Shown one piece after another: positions 25,801 through 32,908 of a stretch of DNA of 42,502 nucleotides. The DNA comes from CAZJHX01 sp964545715 (GTDB taxonomy: Bacteria > Myxococcota_A > UBA9042 > GCA-2863065). The notes beneath the pieces were generated by a model that saw nothing but the letters and a program-made list of their open reading frames with translations, was not told the DNA's origin and did no database searches. How positions within the stretch are numbered: position 1 is the first letter of the stretch; each line of letters starts with the position of its first letter. A program made the position numbers and the translations under genes. The stretch is from assembly GCA_964545715.1 (NCBI GenBank), contig CAZJHX010000092.1, positions 1-42,502 on the forward strand, written 5' to 3'.

Positions 25801-26756
25801 CCGTCCTCGTCCGAGCAGATCGACCCGTCGGGCAGCGACTCTTTCTCGCAGCCGATCAGCGGATTGCACACCTGGCTGAGACACAGGTCCTGGCTCGGCG
25901 GGCATGGGTCGCCGGTGTTGGGGCCGCAGGCCGCCGCGACGTTGTCGGAGGGGCAGGTCTTCAGCTCCACCTCTTTGACCGTGACTATCGCGTCCCCGCC
26001 GTGCACGCCCAGGACGATGTGGCTCGACGGCGGCAGCGATCCGACGCAGGCCGTGCTGGTGGCCTCCAGGCCCTCAAAGTGGGCCGTCAGCGTGTTGCAG
26101 TCGTGGACCAGGCGCACGGTGTAGCTGTCGAAGGGGCCGACGGAGATCGGCTTTGGCTCGTCCGGTCCGCGATCGGGGCCCTCGTATTCTGCCCGGATCG
26201 TGTAGCCGTCGGCGTTGTGCGCAAGCTCGAAAAAGGCGCCGTGCGGGACGCCGGCGGGCGTTGAGGCGCCGACGCCGCCGAAGAAGCGGCTGCCCTTCTG
26301 CATCTCGGCGGAGAAGGTCACGCGCAGATCGAAGTAGCCGGTCAGTCCGGCTGTCGGGTACACGGCGTTGGCCGCCTTGCCGGACTCTCCGATTACGAGC
26401 TTGTCGATGACGACGACCGGGCCATTGGGCGTGATGATCGTCCAGGGGTGCTCCTGGTTGAAGTCCTCGAAAAGGTAGCCGTGGCACTCTTGGGAGCAGC
26501 CGCTGATCGGGGCGCAGGTGCCGCCGGAGTCCGGCAGATCCGGGTCGGGCGGTACGTCGGGCGCGTCAGCCGTGTCTGGCTCGGGGCTGTCCGGGATGTC
26601 GTCCGGCGTGTCGGGGACGTCCGCGGCGTCGGCGGCGTCGGCGATGGCGTCTTGCGGTGGAAACGCCAGGTTGTTGAAGGCGCCTTCGCTGAGCACGACC
26701 GGATCGTCGGTGCATGCGGCCATCAAGACGGCGATGGTGAGCGCGCGTCGCATCAA
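22845..26756 (-). CDS. Giant mosaic lipoprotein with NHL, LamG and FG-GAP-like repeats
   Basis: The product has 1303 residues with lipobox L-M-A-A-C (Cys15). An Asp/Pro linker (35-80) leads to a beta-rich domain (about 90-265). CTDC-like cysteine repeats separate the larger modules. Residues about 350-590 look like NHL beta-propeller repeats (D-P-R-G-I-A-L-D, K-P-R-D-V-A-L-G-H-D-G-N-L-Y-V-A-D). Residues about 640-840 look like a LamG domain (F-T-A-S-A-W-I-R, Q-W-H-H-V-A-C-V-R-D, F-D-G-S-I-D-E-V-R-V). Residues about 925-1290 contain FG-GAP-type propeller repeats (F-G-D-Q-V-A-I-D-G, A-Y-V-Y-E-R-N, G-D-I-A-L-V-G-A-P). It is the last gene of the second kinase operon, starting in an ATGA overlap. 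A cell-surface binding role is inferred. Confidence 0.9.
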   Translation of the reverse strand: MMRRALTIAVLMAACTDDPVVLSEGAFNNLAFPPQDAIADAADAADVPDTPDDIPDSPEPDTADAPDVPPDPDLPDSGGTCAPISGCSQECHGYLFEDFNQEHPWTIITPNGPVVVIDKLVIGESGKAANAVYPTAGLTGYFDLRVTFSAEMQKGSRFFGGVGASTPAGVPHGAFFELAHNADGYTIRAEYEGPDRGPDEPKPISVGPFDSYTVRLVHDCNTLTAHFEGLEATSTACVGSLPPSSHIVLGVHGGDAIVTVKEVELKTCPSDNVAAACGPNTGDPCPPSQDLCLSQVCNPLIGCEKESLPDGSICSDEDGDVCMSHLCADGVCVAKPAVASFEQLADSPFEALQPHGVAAIDKAVWVMAALDLKRYSGKGVFQKTSPHSSKGDDLAVAPDGSMWLATVEMLIHLDRYGEPLKTYGLSATNVATQSNEEVWVGDTASGGVFRINLAGDIVFQLGESGSFLDPRGIALDDTHLYLAEAGTGTLHKYTQVGDELWIVGSEGSGAGQLSKPRDVALGHDGNLYVADSGNSRIEVFGTDGGHLASWSGQLKEPWGLSFAPGGPLYITDVAANLVHKVAATTACDVAGACLEGICAGGACVGVPTDCDDDDACTVDTCEEIGCSHAPLPFAPIIPQSEVWLPLEQLDKAGTTPNAGSAGGDAALQGLDISDEVSGKLGAGIDLADGGGIEVLSPAIGTGSFTASAWIRTTSVAPLPGMAILHQPATDNLPGWRCLLLNPGVVIFTGAAGTGGQLTQPETVLVNDGQWHHVACVRDVEAGVARVIVDGKVASQVQIKDPINHGGGQPVWAGKCATCDLPSTFDGSIDEVRVTAHAVEYAGAGAEAATEEAAIAYACHDGSICTAPRCHPAAGCRQPEVTCDDGSICTQDACLGGSCVTKPLLCGDPADTCVSAGCSELAGCVTAPAPCAGWTFEKTLTELNMPANNQLGSSIAVDGPIAAVAAAQNQTVFMYDRVTSDGAPHWLPFGNLVVGLPAAGFAGEVALSNKTVAVTYPASASARIFEYDANWGHKATMGVPDEAAGYGCDVAIDGDVVVVGANEHSGIGAAYIYERNKDGDNGWGELQVLAPPGDESGGKFGDQVAIDGYRIVVSATGSNDVHVFELTAGTGVWEPSAVVSTATAKFGAAVALQGDTLIVGSPLEAQDETGTSSGAAYVYERNAGGIDAWGQVAELKPKAVGYLELGRSIALHGDIALVGAPKQGTGAVYIFRRKWASVPSSWVPVQTLLGLDALDADTFGATVALGQHGALVGDPLMDGPDPGKQTALGGVHTYSLVDCICEDN

Positions 26757-27715
26757 AAGCGGATCACCGCGGAGAGGCCGCCGCCGTCGCGCAGGACGAC
26801 GGGCGCGATCTCGGGCTGGGGCTGGTCCAGCAGGAAGAGCGTCGCGGACACGACACCCAGGGCGGCGCCGGTACCGAACAGGATCACCGACGTGGTGCGA
26901 AGGTCATCGCGTCGGGCGGACTCGGTCGTGAAATGCTCGTGGTATTGCGGGTACGTGCCGAAGTCGGCCAGGGCAGGGCCGTCGGTCTCCAGGGCGGTCA
27001 GGTCGGCGTTGATCGTCTCGACTGCGATGAGCGTGCCGACCGCGGCGGCCAGGGTGGCGGCGCCGACGCCCAGGGTGGTCCATTTGGAGATGGTCATGGC
27101 GGAGGGGCCGTCCGGCGCGGGCGCGGTGGGGGGATCGGCGGGCGCCGTGATCGGTCGGGCGATGGGCGTGGTGGCGGCCACCTGCTCAAGTCGGATGGAC
27201 CGCTTGTGCGTGGTCCCGACGGGATGCGCCCAGGTCACGGTTTGGGTGACGTATCCGGGGGCCGAGATCTGCAGCTGGCTGGATCCGTCGCGCGTCCAGG
27301 CGTCGTTTGGCGCGCTCCACAGGTCGCCGTTTCGTCTGACGACGGCCGACTTTGGAGCGACTTGAAGCTCCAGGCGCGCGTGGGTCTTGAGCAGCGTCTC
27401 CAACAGGCTCGTGCGCAGCTTCACCACGCGGGAGCGATACTTGGCCTCGACGCCGTGCTTCTCGGCGCGATCCAGCGCGGCCCACGCGGCGACGGAGCGC
27501 TGACGTTGGGCCAGCGCGTAGGCGACGTTGAACGCGTATTTGCCGGTGGGGAAGAGCTTCTCCGAGGCCTGAAACTTGATGATGGCCTGGTCGTGGCGGC
27601 CGGCTTTCCAGTCCTGACGGGCTTGCGCGTTGAGCTGCGCGGCGCCCAGGGCTTCGGGCGACGGTGGCTCGACGGCGAGCGCCATCGTGGCGATCACCGT
27701 GACGATGGTGATCAC
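26753..27715 (-). CDS. Exported TPR-like protein with C-terminal membrane hairpin (second operon)
   Basis: The product has 320 residues. The GTG at 27715 overlaps the kinase stop (GTGA), and the stop overlaps the next start (ATGA). The much longer open frame upstream is a shadow of the kinase gene. A short signal (I-T-I-V-T-V-I-A-T-M-A-L-A-V) precedes a TPR-like part (A-Q-A-R-Q-D-W-K-A-G-R-H-D-Q-A-I; Y-A-F-N-V-A-Y-A-L-A), then a PEGA-like beta segment (L-Q-I-S-A-P-G-Y-V). Two hydrophobic segments close it (T-L-G-V-G-A-A-T-L-A-A-A-V-G and S-V-I-L-F-G-T-G-A-A-L-G-V-V). It has the same architecture as the product at 1932-2984. Confidence 0.85.
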   Translation of the reverse strand: MITIVTVIATMALAVEPPSPEALGAAQLNAQARQDWKAGRHDQAIIKFQASEKLFPTGKYAFNVAYALAQRQRSVAAWAALDRAEKHGVEAKYRSRVVKLRTSLLETLLKTHARLELQVAPKSAVVRRNGDLWSAPNDAWTRDGSSQLQISAPGYVTQTVTWAHPVGTTHKRSIRLEQVAATTPIARPITAPADPPTAPAPDGPSAMTISKWTTLGVGAATLAAAVGTLIAVETINADLTALETDGPALADFGTYPQYHEHFTTESARRDDLRTTSVILFGTGAALGVVSATLFLLDQPQPEIAPVVLRDGGGLSAVIRF

Positions 27716-29373
27716 GGGATGAACCCCTCGTCGTCGTTTGCGGCGGCCGCCGGCGCGCGCTTTGTCGGCTTGCGGAGACGGATAACGCCGGGTTCGCTGG
27801 TGTCCGTGAGCACGGCGCGCTCGCTGCGGTACCCGCGCAGTTTCAGGCTCAGCAGCAGTGTCTGGCCCGCCGGCGGACGCTGCACGGTCAGCGGTGTGAT
27901 GCCCAGCAGCTTGGAGCCCAGGTACACGCGGGCGCCGGGGGGCTTGGAGGTCACGCGGATGGGCTCGGGTGTGACCGGCTCGGGCTTGGCAACGGGCGGT
28001 GCGGTCAGCTCCAGGGACCGCGCGGCCTGTGTGGAGGGCTCTGCCTCGGCGATGCGGCGCGGAACGGGCGCCGGCGGTGGTGTGGGCTCGGCTTTGGCGG
28101 CGGGCTTCGGGGGTGGCGGATCGCTCTGGACGGCGGCGGGCGGCTGTTCGACCTGCGCGGCGGGCGGCGTGGGATCGGCGGCCTGGGGCTTGTAGAACGC
28201 CTGATAGGCGATAAACGCCAGGGGAATGATTGCAGCGACGGCCAGGGCGACGGGTGCCCAGGAGCGCCGCGGGGAGACGTCGAGCTCCATGCCGGTCTCG
28301 ACCGGGATGCCGACGGGGAGCGCGCGCACCATCTTGGTCTCCTTGAGGGGCGCCAGCGCTTCGGTGGGCGTGCGGACGGCCATCTCGGTGTCGAGGTTGC
28401 CGATGCTTTGAGACAGGGCGGCGGTGAGCAGGTCCGCCAGCTCGCCGGCGGTGGAGGGGCGGTCGTCGGGGGACTTGGCCAGCGTGCTCATGACCACGGC
28501 CTCGAGCGGGTCGGGCACGGTGACGTTGGGGTGGGTGGCGGTGAGGCTGGGCGGCGCCTGGTTGGCGTGGGCCAGCAGCAGCTTCATGGTGGTGTCGCTC
28601 TCGAAGGGCCGGGAGCCGCACAGCAGCTCGTACAGCATCACGCCGATAGAGTAGACGTCGCTGCGGCGGTCGATCGGCTCGCCCATGGACTGCTCGGGGC
28701 TCATGTAGGCGGGCGTGCCGCAGACGACGCCGGTGCGCGTGATGGCGTCGGACCCCTCGACGGGCTTGATCTTGGCGATGCCGAAGTCCAGCACCTTGAT
28801 GTAGTCGCCGGTGCGGCGGGACCCCTGGACCAGGATGACGTTTTCGGGTTTGAGGTCGCGGTGGATCAGGCCGGCCTCGTGCGCGTGGTGCAGCGCCTCG
28901 CAGACCTGGCAGGCGATGGGCACGGCGCGCTCGGGAGGCATGGGACCCTCGTCGGCCAGCACTTTGGACAGGTCGCGGCCGGTGAGCAGCTCCATCATGA
29001 GGTAGAGCTCGCCGTCGTCGGTCTGGCCGAAGTCGAAGAGCGTGATCACGTTGGGGTGATGCAGGCGGCTGGCGCCCTTGGCCTCCTGGAGAAAGCGGCG
29101 GACGGCGACGGCGTCGTCCGAGTAGCTCTTGTGCAGCAGCTTGACCGCGACCTCGCGCTCCATGGAGTGCTGGCGTGCGCGGTAGACCTCGCCCATGCCG
29201 CCGGTGGCCAGCAGCTCGATCAGAGTGACCTTGTCGTCGATGACCTGCCCGGCGCGGTCGATGGAGGCGCGTCCGACGATGAGCAGCTTGGCCCCGTCGT
29301 GCGGGCACACGACGTCCTCGCCGAAGAAGCTCTTCTGGCAGGTCGGACAGATGCGCTCGTTGCCGGCCAACAA
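27712..29373 (-). CDS. Membrane Ser/Thr protein kinase with C-terminal PEGA domain
   Basis: About 553 residues from a TTG at 29373 (or the adjacent TTG at 29370), just after GGGGGA; the open frame reaches 29493 but would overlap the divergent gene. The N-terminal zinc ribbon (C-P-T-C...C-P-H-D-G) matches that of the kinase at 232. Kinase motifs are intact: A-T-G-G-M-G-E-V-Y, V-A-V-K-L-L, H-R-D-L-K-P-E-N, D-F-G-I-A, G-T-P-A-Y-M-S-P-E. A membrane segment (V-A-L-A-V-A-A-I-I-P-L-A-F-I-A-Y) is followed by a Pro-rich periplasmic linker and a PEGA domain (S-K-P-P-G-A-R-V-Y-L-G, L-L-G-I-T-P-L-T-V). It is the first gene of an operon with the TPR and giant lipoprotein genes. Confidence 0.92.
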   Translation of the reverse strand: MLAGNERICPTCQKSFFGEDVVCPHDGAKLLIVGRASIDRAGQVIDDKVTLIELLATGGMGEVYRARQHSMEREVAVKLLHKSYSDDAVAVRRFLQEAKGASRLHHPNVITLFDFGQTDDGELYLMMELLTGRDLSKVLADEGPMPPERAVPIACQVCEALHHAHEAGLIHRDLKPENVILVQGSRRTGDYIKVLDFGIAKIKPVEGSDAITRTGVVCGTPAYMSPEQSMGEPIDRRSDVYSIGVMLYELLCGSRPFESDTTMKLLLAHANQAPPSLTATHPNVTVPDPLEAVVMSTLAKSPDDRPSTAGELADLLTAALSQSIGNLDTEMAVRTPTEALAPLKETKMVRALPVGIPVETGMELDVSPRRSWAPVALAVAAIIPLAFIAYQAFYKPQAADPTPPAAQVEQPPAAVQSDPPPPKPAAKAEPTPPPAPVPRRIAEAEPSTQAARSLELTAPPVAKPEPVTPEPIRVTSKPPGARVYLGSKLLGITPLTVQRPPAGQTLLLSLKLRGYRSERAVLTDTSEPGVIRLRKPTKRAPAAAANDDEGFIP

Positions 29374-29433
29374 TCCCCCGCGGGTGCGATTCAGGTCACA
29401 CAGGATACCCCAAAACGGAGCGCAGCATTCTGG

Positions 29434-29439
29434 TATGAT
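29434..29439 (+). promoter_or_regulatory. -10 box TATGAT of the Gly-rich protein gene
   Basis: TATGAT lies 32 bases before the ATG at 29472. A strong Shine-Dalgarno (AGGGGAG, 29462-29468) lies in the resulting leader, so unlike several neighbours this gene is leadered. Confidence 0.45.
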
Positions 29440-29471
29440 CCCCAACGATCCATAAGTGATGAGGGGAGCGC

Positions 29472-32276
29472 ATGCGTCAGGTCCTACGGGCAATTCTGGT
29501 GCTGATTACGGTCGTTTTCGCCACGCCGGCGGTGGCCCAGAGCCATCTGGTGGTCGAGGGCATGCTGCGCGACAACGCGGGCAAGGTGCTGGACGGCGAG
29601 TTTGATGTGACTTTTGCGCTGTACGCGGCCGAGGACGCGGCAGAGGCGCTGTGGACCGAGACGCACGTGGGCCAGAAGGTCGCGGGCGGCTTCTTTCAGT
29701 CGCGGCTGGGTCAGAGCCAGGCGTTGGAGGCGCCGCTGTTTGCCGCCAACGCGGGCCTGTGGCTGGGGATGACGCTGGCAGACCAGCCGGAGCTGCCGCG
29801 GACGCCGCTGGAGACGGATCCGTATGCGTTTCGCGCGCTGACGGCGCAGTCGGCGGCCACGGCGGATGTGGCCAAGGGCTTGACCTGCACGGGCTGTGTG
29901 AGCCTGTCGGCGTTGAGCGCGGCGGTGCTGACGGCGACCAACCTGACGTTTGACGATACGACGACCCAGCTGGGCGCGACGGATGTGCAGACGGCGATCG
30001 AGAAGCTGCAGGCGCTGATCGGCACGGGCGGCGGCGGCGGCGGCAACGAGGGCGCGGGCACGGTGAGCCGTTACAGCGATCAGTGGGGCCTGCCGAGCTA
30101 TGGCGTTGCGACCGAGTACCTGCACCTGATGAACCCGACCAAGCCCAAGGTCATCATGCACATGTACGGCGGTCAGAACACGGGCTTCTCCAGCTCCAAT
30201 AACCTCATTGTCTCCAACACGTATCAGCCCAACCAGTACAGCGGGGCGGTCAACGGCAACGCGGGCGACACCAGCGTGACGGTAGCCAACGCGGGCGCCT
30301 TCAACCAGGGCGACCACATCCTGCTGCACCAGTTTGTGGGCAACAACCCGGGCCACTGGGAGATCAACGCGGTGAAGGCGGTGCAGGGCAACAGCCTGAC
30401 GCTGGCCAAGGCGCTGGAGAAGAGCTACCTGAGCAAGAGCGGCGCCAACACCGAGCGCGCGCAGGTGGTGATCGCGGCGTCGTACAACCAGCTTGAGGTG
30501 GTGAACGGCGGCTTGATCTATCCGAGCCAGACGCTGGGCACCGGGACCTCGGACAACCTGTACGGCGGTGTGGTCTACATCCGGGCGCAGCAGATCTCGG
30601 TCAAGACGGGGGGCACGATTCGGGCCAACGGCAACGAGCGGGGCGGGTATCAGGGTGGTCAGGGCGTCAACAACGGCTATGGGCAGCGTGGTGACTCGGA
30701 GTGTGGGGTGGAGCCCGATTGGGGTGTGCAGCCCAACTGCTCCGGCGGTGGTGGCGGCCAGTATTACGGTGGCTCCTGCAACGGGGACAACAACCGCACC
30801 GGCGGTGGCGGCGGCAACAAGACCGCGGGCCAGGACGGCAAGGGCGGCGGCAACTTCGGCCAGGGCGGCAAGGCCAAGGGCGACGGCAATACGCTGGAGT
30901 TCGGTGGCGGCGGCGGCCGGTCGCGCTGGGACGGGGCGCGGGGCGGCGGCATCATCGTGCTGGGCGCCAAGACGATCATCGTGGAGAACGGCGGCGTCGT
31001 GCAGGCCAACGGTCAGAACGGCTCGGGCAGCTCGGGCTGTGCGGCCGAGTACGCGGGGTCGGGCGCGGGCGCGGGCGGTACGATCGCGCTGTTTGCAGAG
31101 AACTTTCAGCTGGACGGCACGGTAGAGGCCAAGGGCGGCATCGGCGGCGACGGCCACGGCGACAAGGACGGCGGCAACGGCGGCGATGGCTGGGTGATTC
31201 AGAAGGCGCCGAGCCCGGGCATCGTGAACCAAAGCTTCGCCACGGGGGTGGAGATCTGGATCGATGGCGTGGAGGTCACCCCGTCGATCGGCGATCCCAA
31301 CGGCAAGGGTCTGCCTCACTACGACGCGGTCAACAAGAAGTGGGGCGCCACGGGCACCGAGCCGTGGAACACGGGCCCGCTCGACCTGACCAACGTGGCC
31401 AACTGGACCCTGGGCGAGCACAAGATCGAGATGAAGGAGACGGGCGGCGCGGGCGGTGACCTGAAGGGCTACTTCTATGTGATTCAGCCGTTCTCGACGA
31501 GCAAGCCGCCGGTCAACAACAGCTGCACGACGCCGGTGCTGCTGACGCCTACTCCGGAGGGCGGTGTGGTCTCGGGCACGACCGAGGACACGATGGGCAA
31601 GACGGCGGCCACCGACCAGTCCAGCGTGGCGGGCTGCGGCGGCGTGAAGGGCCCGGATGTGGTCTACCGCGTCGACATCAGCGAGCGCGCCCTGTTCAAC
31701 GCGGCGGTGGTGGCCCCGTTCAGCTCCAAGCTGTACCTGCTGGACGCCTGCGACGGCGGCAACCTGGTCACGTGCGCCGACAAAACGATGGTGACCAACC
31801 CGATCGAGGCCGGCACTTACTACCTGTGGGTCGACAGCGACTCGGCCAACGCCAAGGGCAACTTCACCCTCGCGACCAGCATCACCCCGGCGCCGCTGCC
31901 GATCAACGACACCTGCGAGAAGTCGTCAGAGCTGGTCTTTGCCAACGGCAAGGCGGTGGTCAACTCCAACAGCACCTACTCCCTGGACGACGCCAAGGGC
32001 CTGTGTCCCAGCGCGCTGTCGGGCGGCCCGGACGTGTTCTACAAGCTGAGCGCGGGCCAGGGCCAGACGCTGAACGTGACCTTGGACGCGGACTTCGAGT
32101 CGATCATCTTTGTGACCTGGCAGGGCTGTGGCGAGGCCGGCGTCCCGATGTCGTGCAGCGCCACGGGCAGCTTGCAGCTGCAGGGCTTGAACGGCGGTGA
32201 CTACTGGATAGCGGTAGACGGCGTGGGCGAGAAGGACTGGGGTGCCTACCAGCTGACGGTAGAGCTGACGAACTAA
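29472..32276 (+). CDS. Gly-rich secreted surface protein with two PPC-like C-terminal domains
   Basis: The product has 934 residues. A signal peptide (cleavage after T-P-A-V-A-Q) precedes an N-terminal beta domain (about 25-110: V-E-G-M-L-R-D-N-A-G-K, F-D-V-T-F-A-L-Y, A-L-W-T-E-T-H) often seen at the start of deltaproteobacterial surface proteins. Residues about 380-575 are extremely Gly-rich, with runs of G-G-G-G-G and G-x-G-G-N-F-G-Q-G-G. From about 679 two beta-sandwich domains resemble PPC domains (G-P-D-V-V-Y-R-V and G-P-D-V-F-Y-K-L, each with G-T-Y-Y-L-W-V-D or G-D-Y-W-I-A-V-D). No protease domain is present. It is a likely adhesin or matrix protein, inferred from composition. Its end overlaps the sigma factor gene by four bases. 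Confidence 0.85.
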   Translation: MRQVLRAILVLITVVFATPAVAQSHLVVEGMLRDNAGKVLDGEFDVTFALYAAEDAAEALWTETHVGQKVAGGFFQSRLGQSQALEAPLFAANAGLWLGMTLADQPELPRTPLETDPYAFRALTAQSAATADVAKGLTCTGCVSLSALSAAVLTATNLTFDDTTTQLGATDVQTAIEKLQALIGTGGGGGGNEGAGTVSRYSDQWGLPSYGVATEYLHLMNPTKPKVIMHMYGGQNTGFSSSNNLIVSNTYQPNQYSGAVNGNAGDTSVTVANAGAFNQGDHILLHQFVGNNPGHWEINAVKAVQGNSLTLAKALEKSYLSKSGANTERAQVVIAASYNQLEVVNGGLIYPSQTLGTGTSDNLYGGVVYIRAQQISVKTGGTIRANGNERGGYQGGQGVNNGYGQRGDSECGVEPDWGVQPNCSGGGGGQYYGGSCNGDNNRTGGGGGNKTAGQDGKGGGNFGQGGKAKGDGNTLEFGGGGGRSRWDGARGGGIIVLGAKTIIVENGGVVQANGQNGSGSSGCAAEYAGSGAGAGGTIALFAENFQLDGTVEAKGGIGGDGHGDKDGGNGGDGWVIQKAPSPGIVNQSFATGVEIWIDGVEVTPSIGDPNGKGLPHYDAVNKKWGATGTEPWNTGPLDLTNVANWTLGEHKIEMKETGGAGGDLKGYFYVIQPFSTSKPPVNNSCTTPVLLTPTPEGGVVSGTTEDTMGKTAATDQSSVAGCGGVKGPDVVYRVDISERALFNAAVVAPFSSKLYLLDACDGGNLVTCADKTMVTNPIEAGTYYLWVDSDSANAKGNFTLATSITPAPLPINDTCEKSSELVFANGKAVVNSNSTYSLDDAKGLCPSALSGGPDVFYKLSAGQGQTLNVTLDADFESIIFVTWQGCGEAGVPMSCSATGSLQLQGLNGGDYWIAVDGVGEKDWGAYQLTVELTN

Positions 32277-32908
32277 GCGGCGGCGGTAGGCAGGTACCCT
32301 TCGCGAGCGGCGAAGTCGTGCAGGCTTGCGCGCAGCAGGCGACGAGCGCGAAACAGGCGGCTCATCACGGTGCCCACGGGCNNNNNNNNNNNNNNNNNNN
32401 NNNNNNNNNNNNNNNNNNNNNNNNNNNNNNNNNNNNNNNNNNNNNNNNNNNNNNNNNNNNNNNNNNNNNNNNNNNNNNNNNGAACCACGGCGGTGCGAAA
32501 GATGTCCGGCAGCGCGTCCAGCGCCTCCTCGACCTCGGCGGGGATGGACGAAAACGCCAGCACCTGCTCGGGGTTGGAGTACCGCTCGATCGAATCGCGG
32601 TCCACCATGGTGCATGACCCACAGCGCTGCTCTTGCATGGCGCGCCGGTCGATAGCCCGGCGCCGATAGTTGCTGATGAAGGTGTTCTTGAGGATGCGTC
32701 GCAGCCAGGCCCGGCAGTTGGTCCCGGGCTTGAAGTTGTCGTACGAGTTCCAGGCCTTGAGAAACGTGTCCTGGACCAGGTCGTGCGCGTCCTGCTCGTT
32801 GCGCGTCAGCTGCCACGCCACCCGCGTAAGCTCGTCGGTGTAGGTTAGCGCGGTCGCTTCAAACCGCTGTCTGTCTCGAGTTTCTCGCCACCGCCTGCTG
32901 ACCCTCAA
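32273..32908 (-). CDS. ECF RNA polymerase sigma factor, interrupted by an assembly gap
   Basis: Sigma region 2 is intact (Y-T-D-E-L-T-R-V-A-W-Q-L-T, A-H-D-L-V-Q-D-T-F-L-K-A-W, C-R-A-W-L-R-R-I-L-K-N). Region 4 is split by 100 N between T-A-V-V and P-V-G-T-V-M-S-R-L-F-R-A-R. In the family this interval is about 18 residues (54 bases), so the real gap is near 52 bases rather than 100. The TTG at 32908 overlaps the end of the cysteine-rich protein gene by 50 bases; no later ATG or GTG leaves region 2 whole. It is probably cotranscribed with that gene. No anti-sigma gene is adjacent. The linker carries C-G-S-C, which might bind a metal. Confidence 0.85.
   Translation of the reverse strand: MRVSRRWRETRDRQRFEATALTYTDELTRVAWQLTRNEQDAHDLVQDTFLKAWNSYDNFKPGTNCRAWLRRILKNTFISNYRRRAIDRRAMQEQRCGSCTMVDRDSIERYSNPEQVLAFSSIPAEVEEALDALPDIFRTAVVXXXXXXXXXXXXXXXXXXXXXXXXXXXXXXXXXXPVGTVMSRLFRARRLLRASLHDFAAREGYLPTAAA
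32382..32481. other. Assembly gap (100 N) inside the sigma factor gene
   Basis: Exactly 100 N, a placeholder length. The bases on the two sides do not overlap. Comparison with the ECF family suggests about 52 missing bases. Confidence 0.97.

Noticed and set aside
27716..29308. Long minus-strand open frame continuing upstream of the TPR gene (531 codons)
   Set aside because: It lies in another frame of the kinase gene and is Arg/Pro/His-rich nonsense. The GTGA overlap at 27715 marks the true start.
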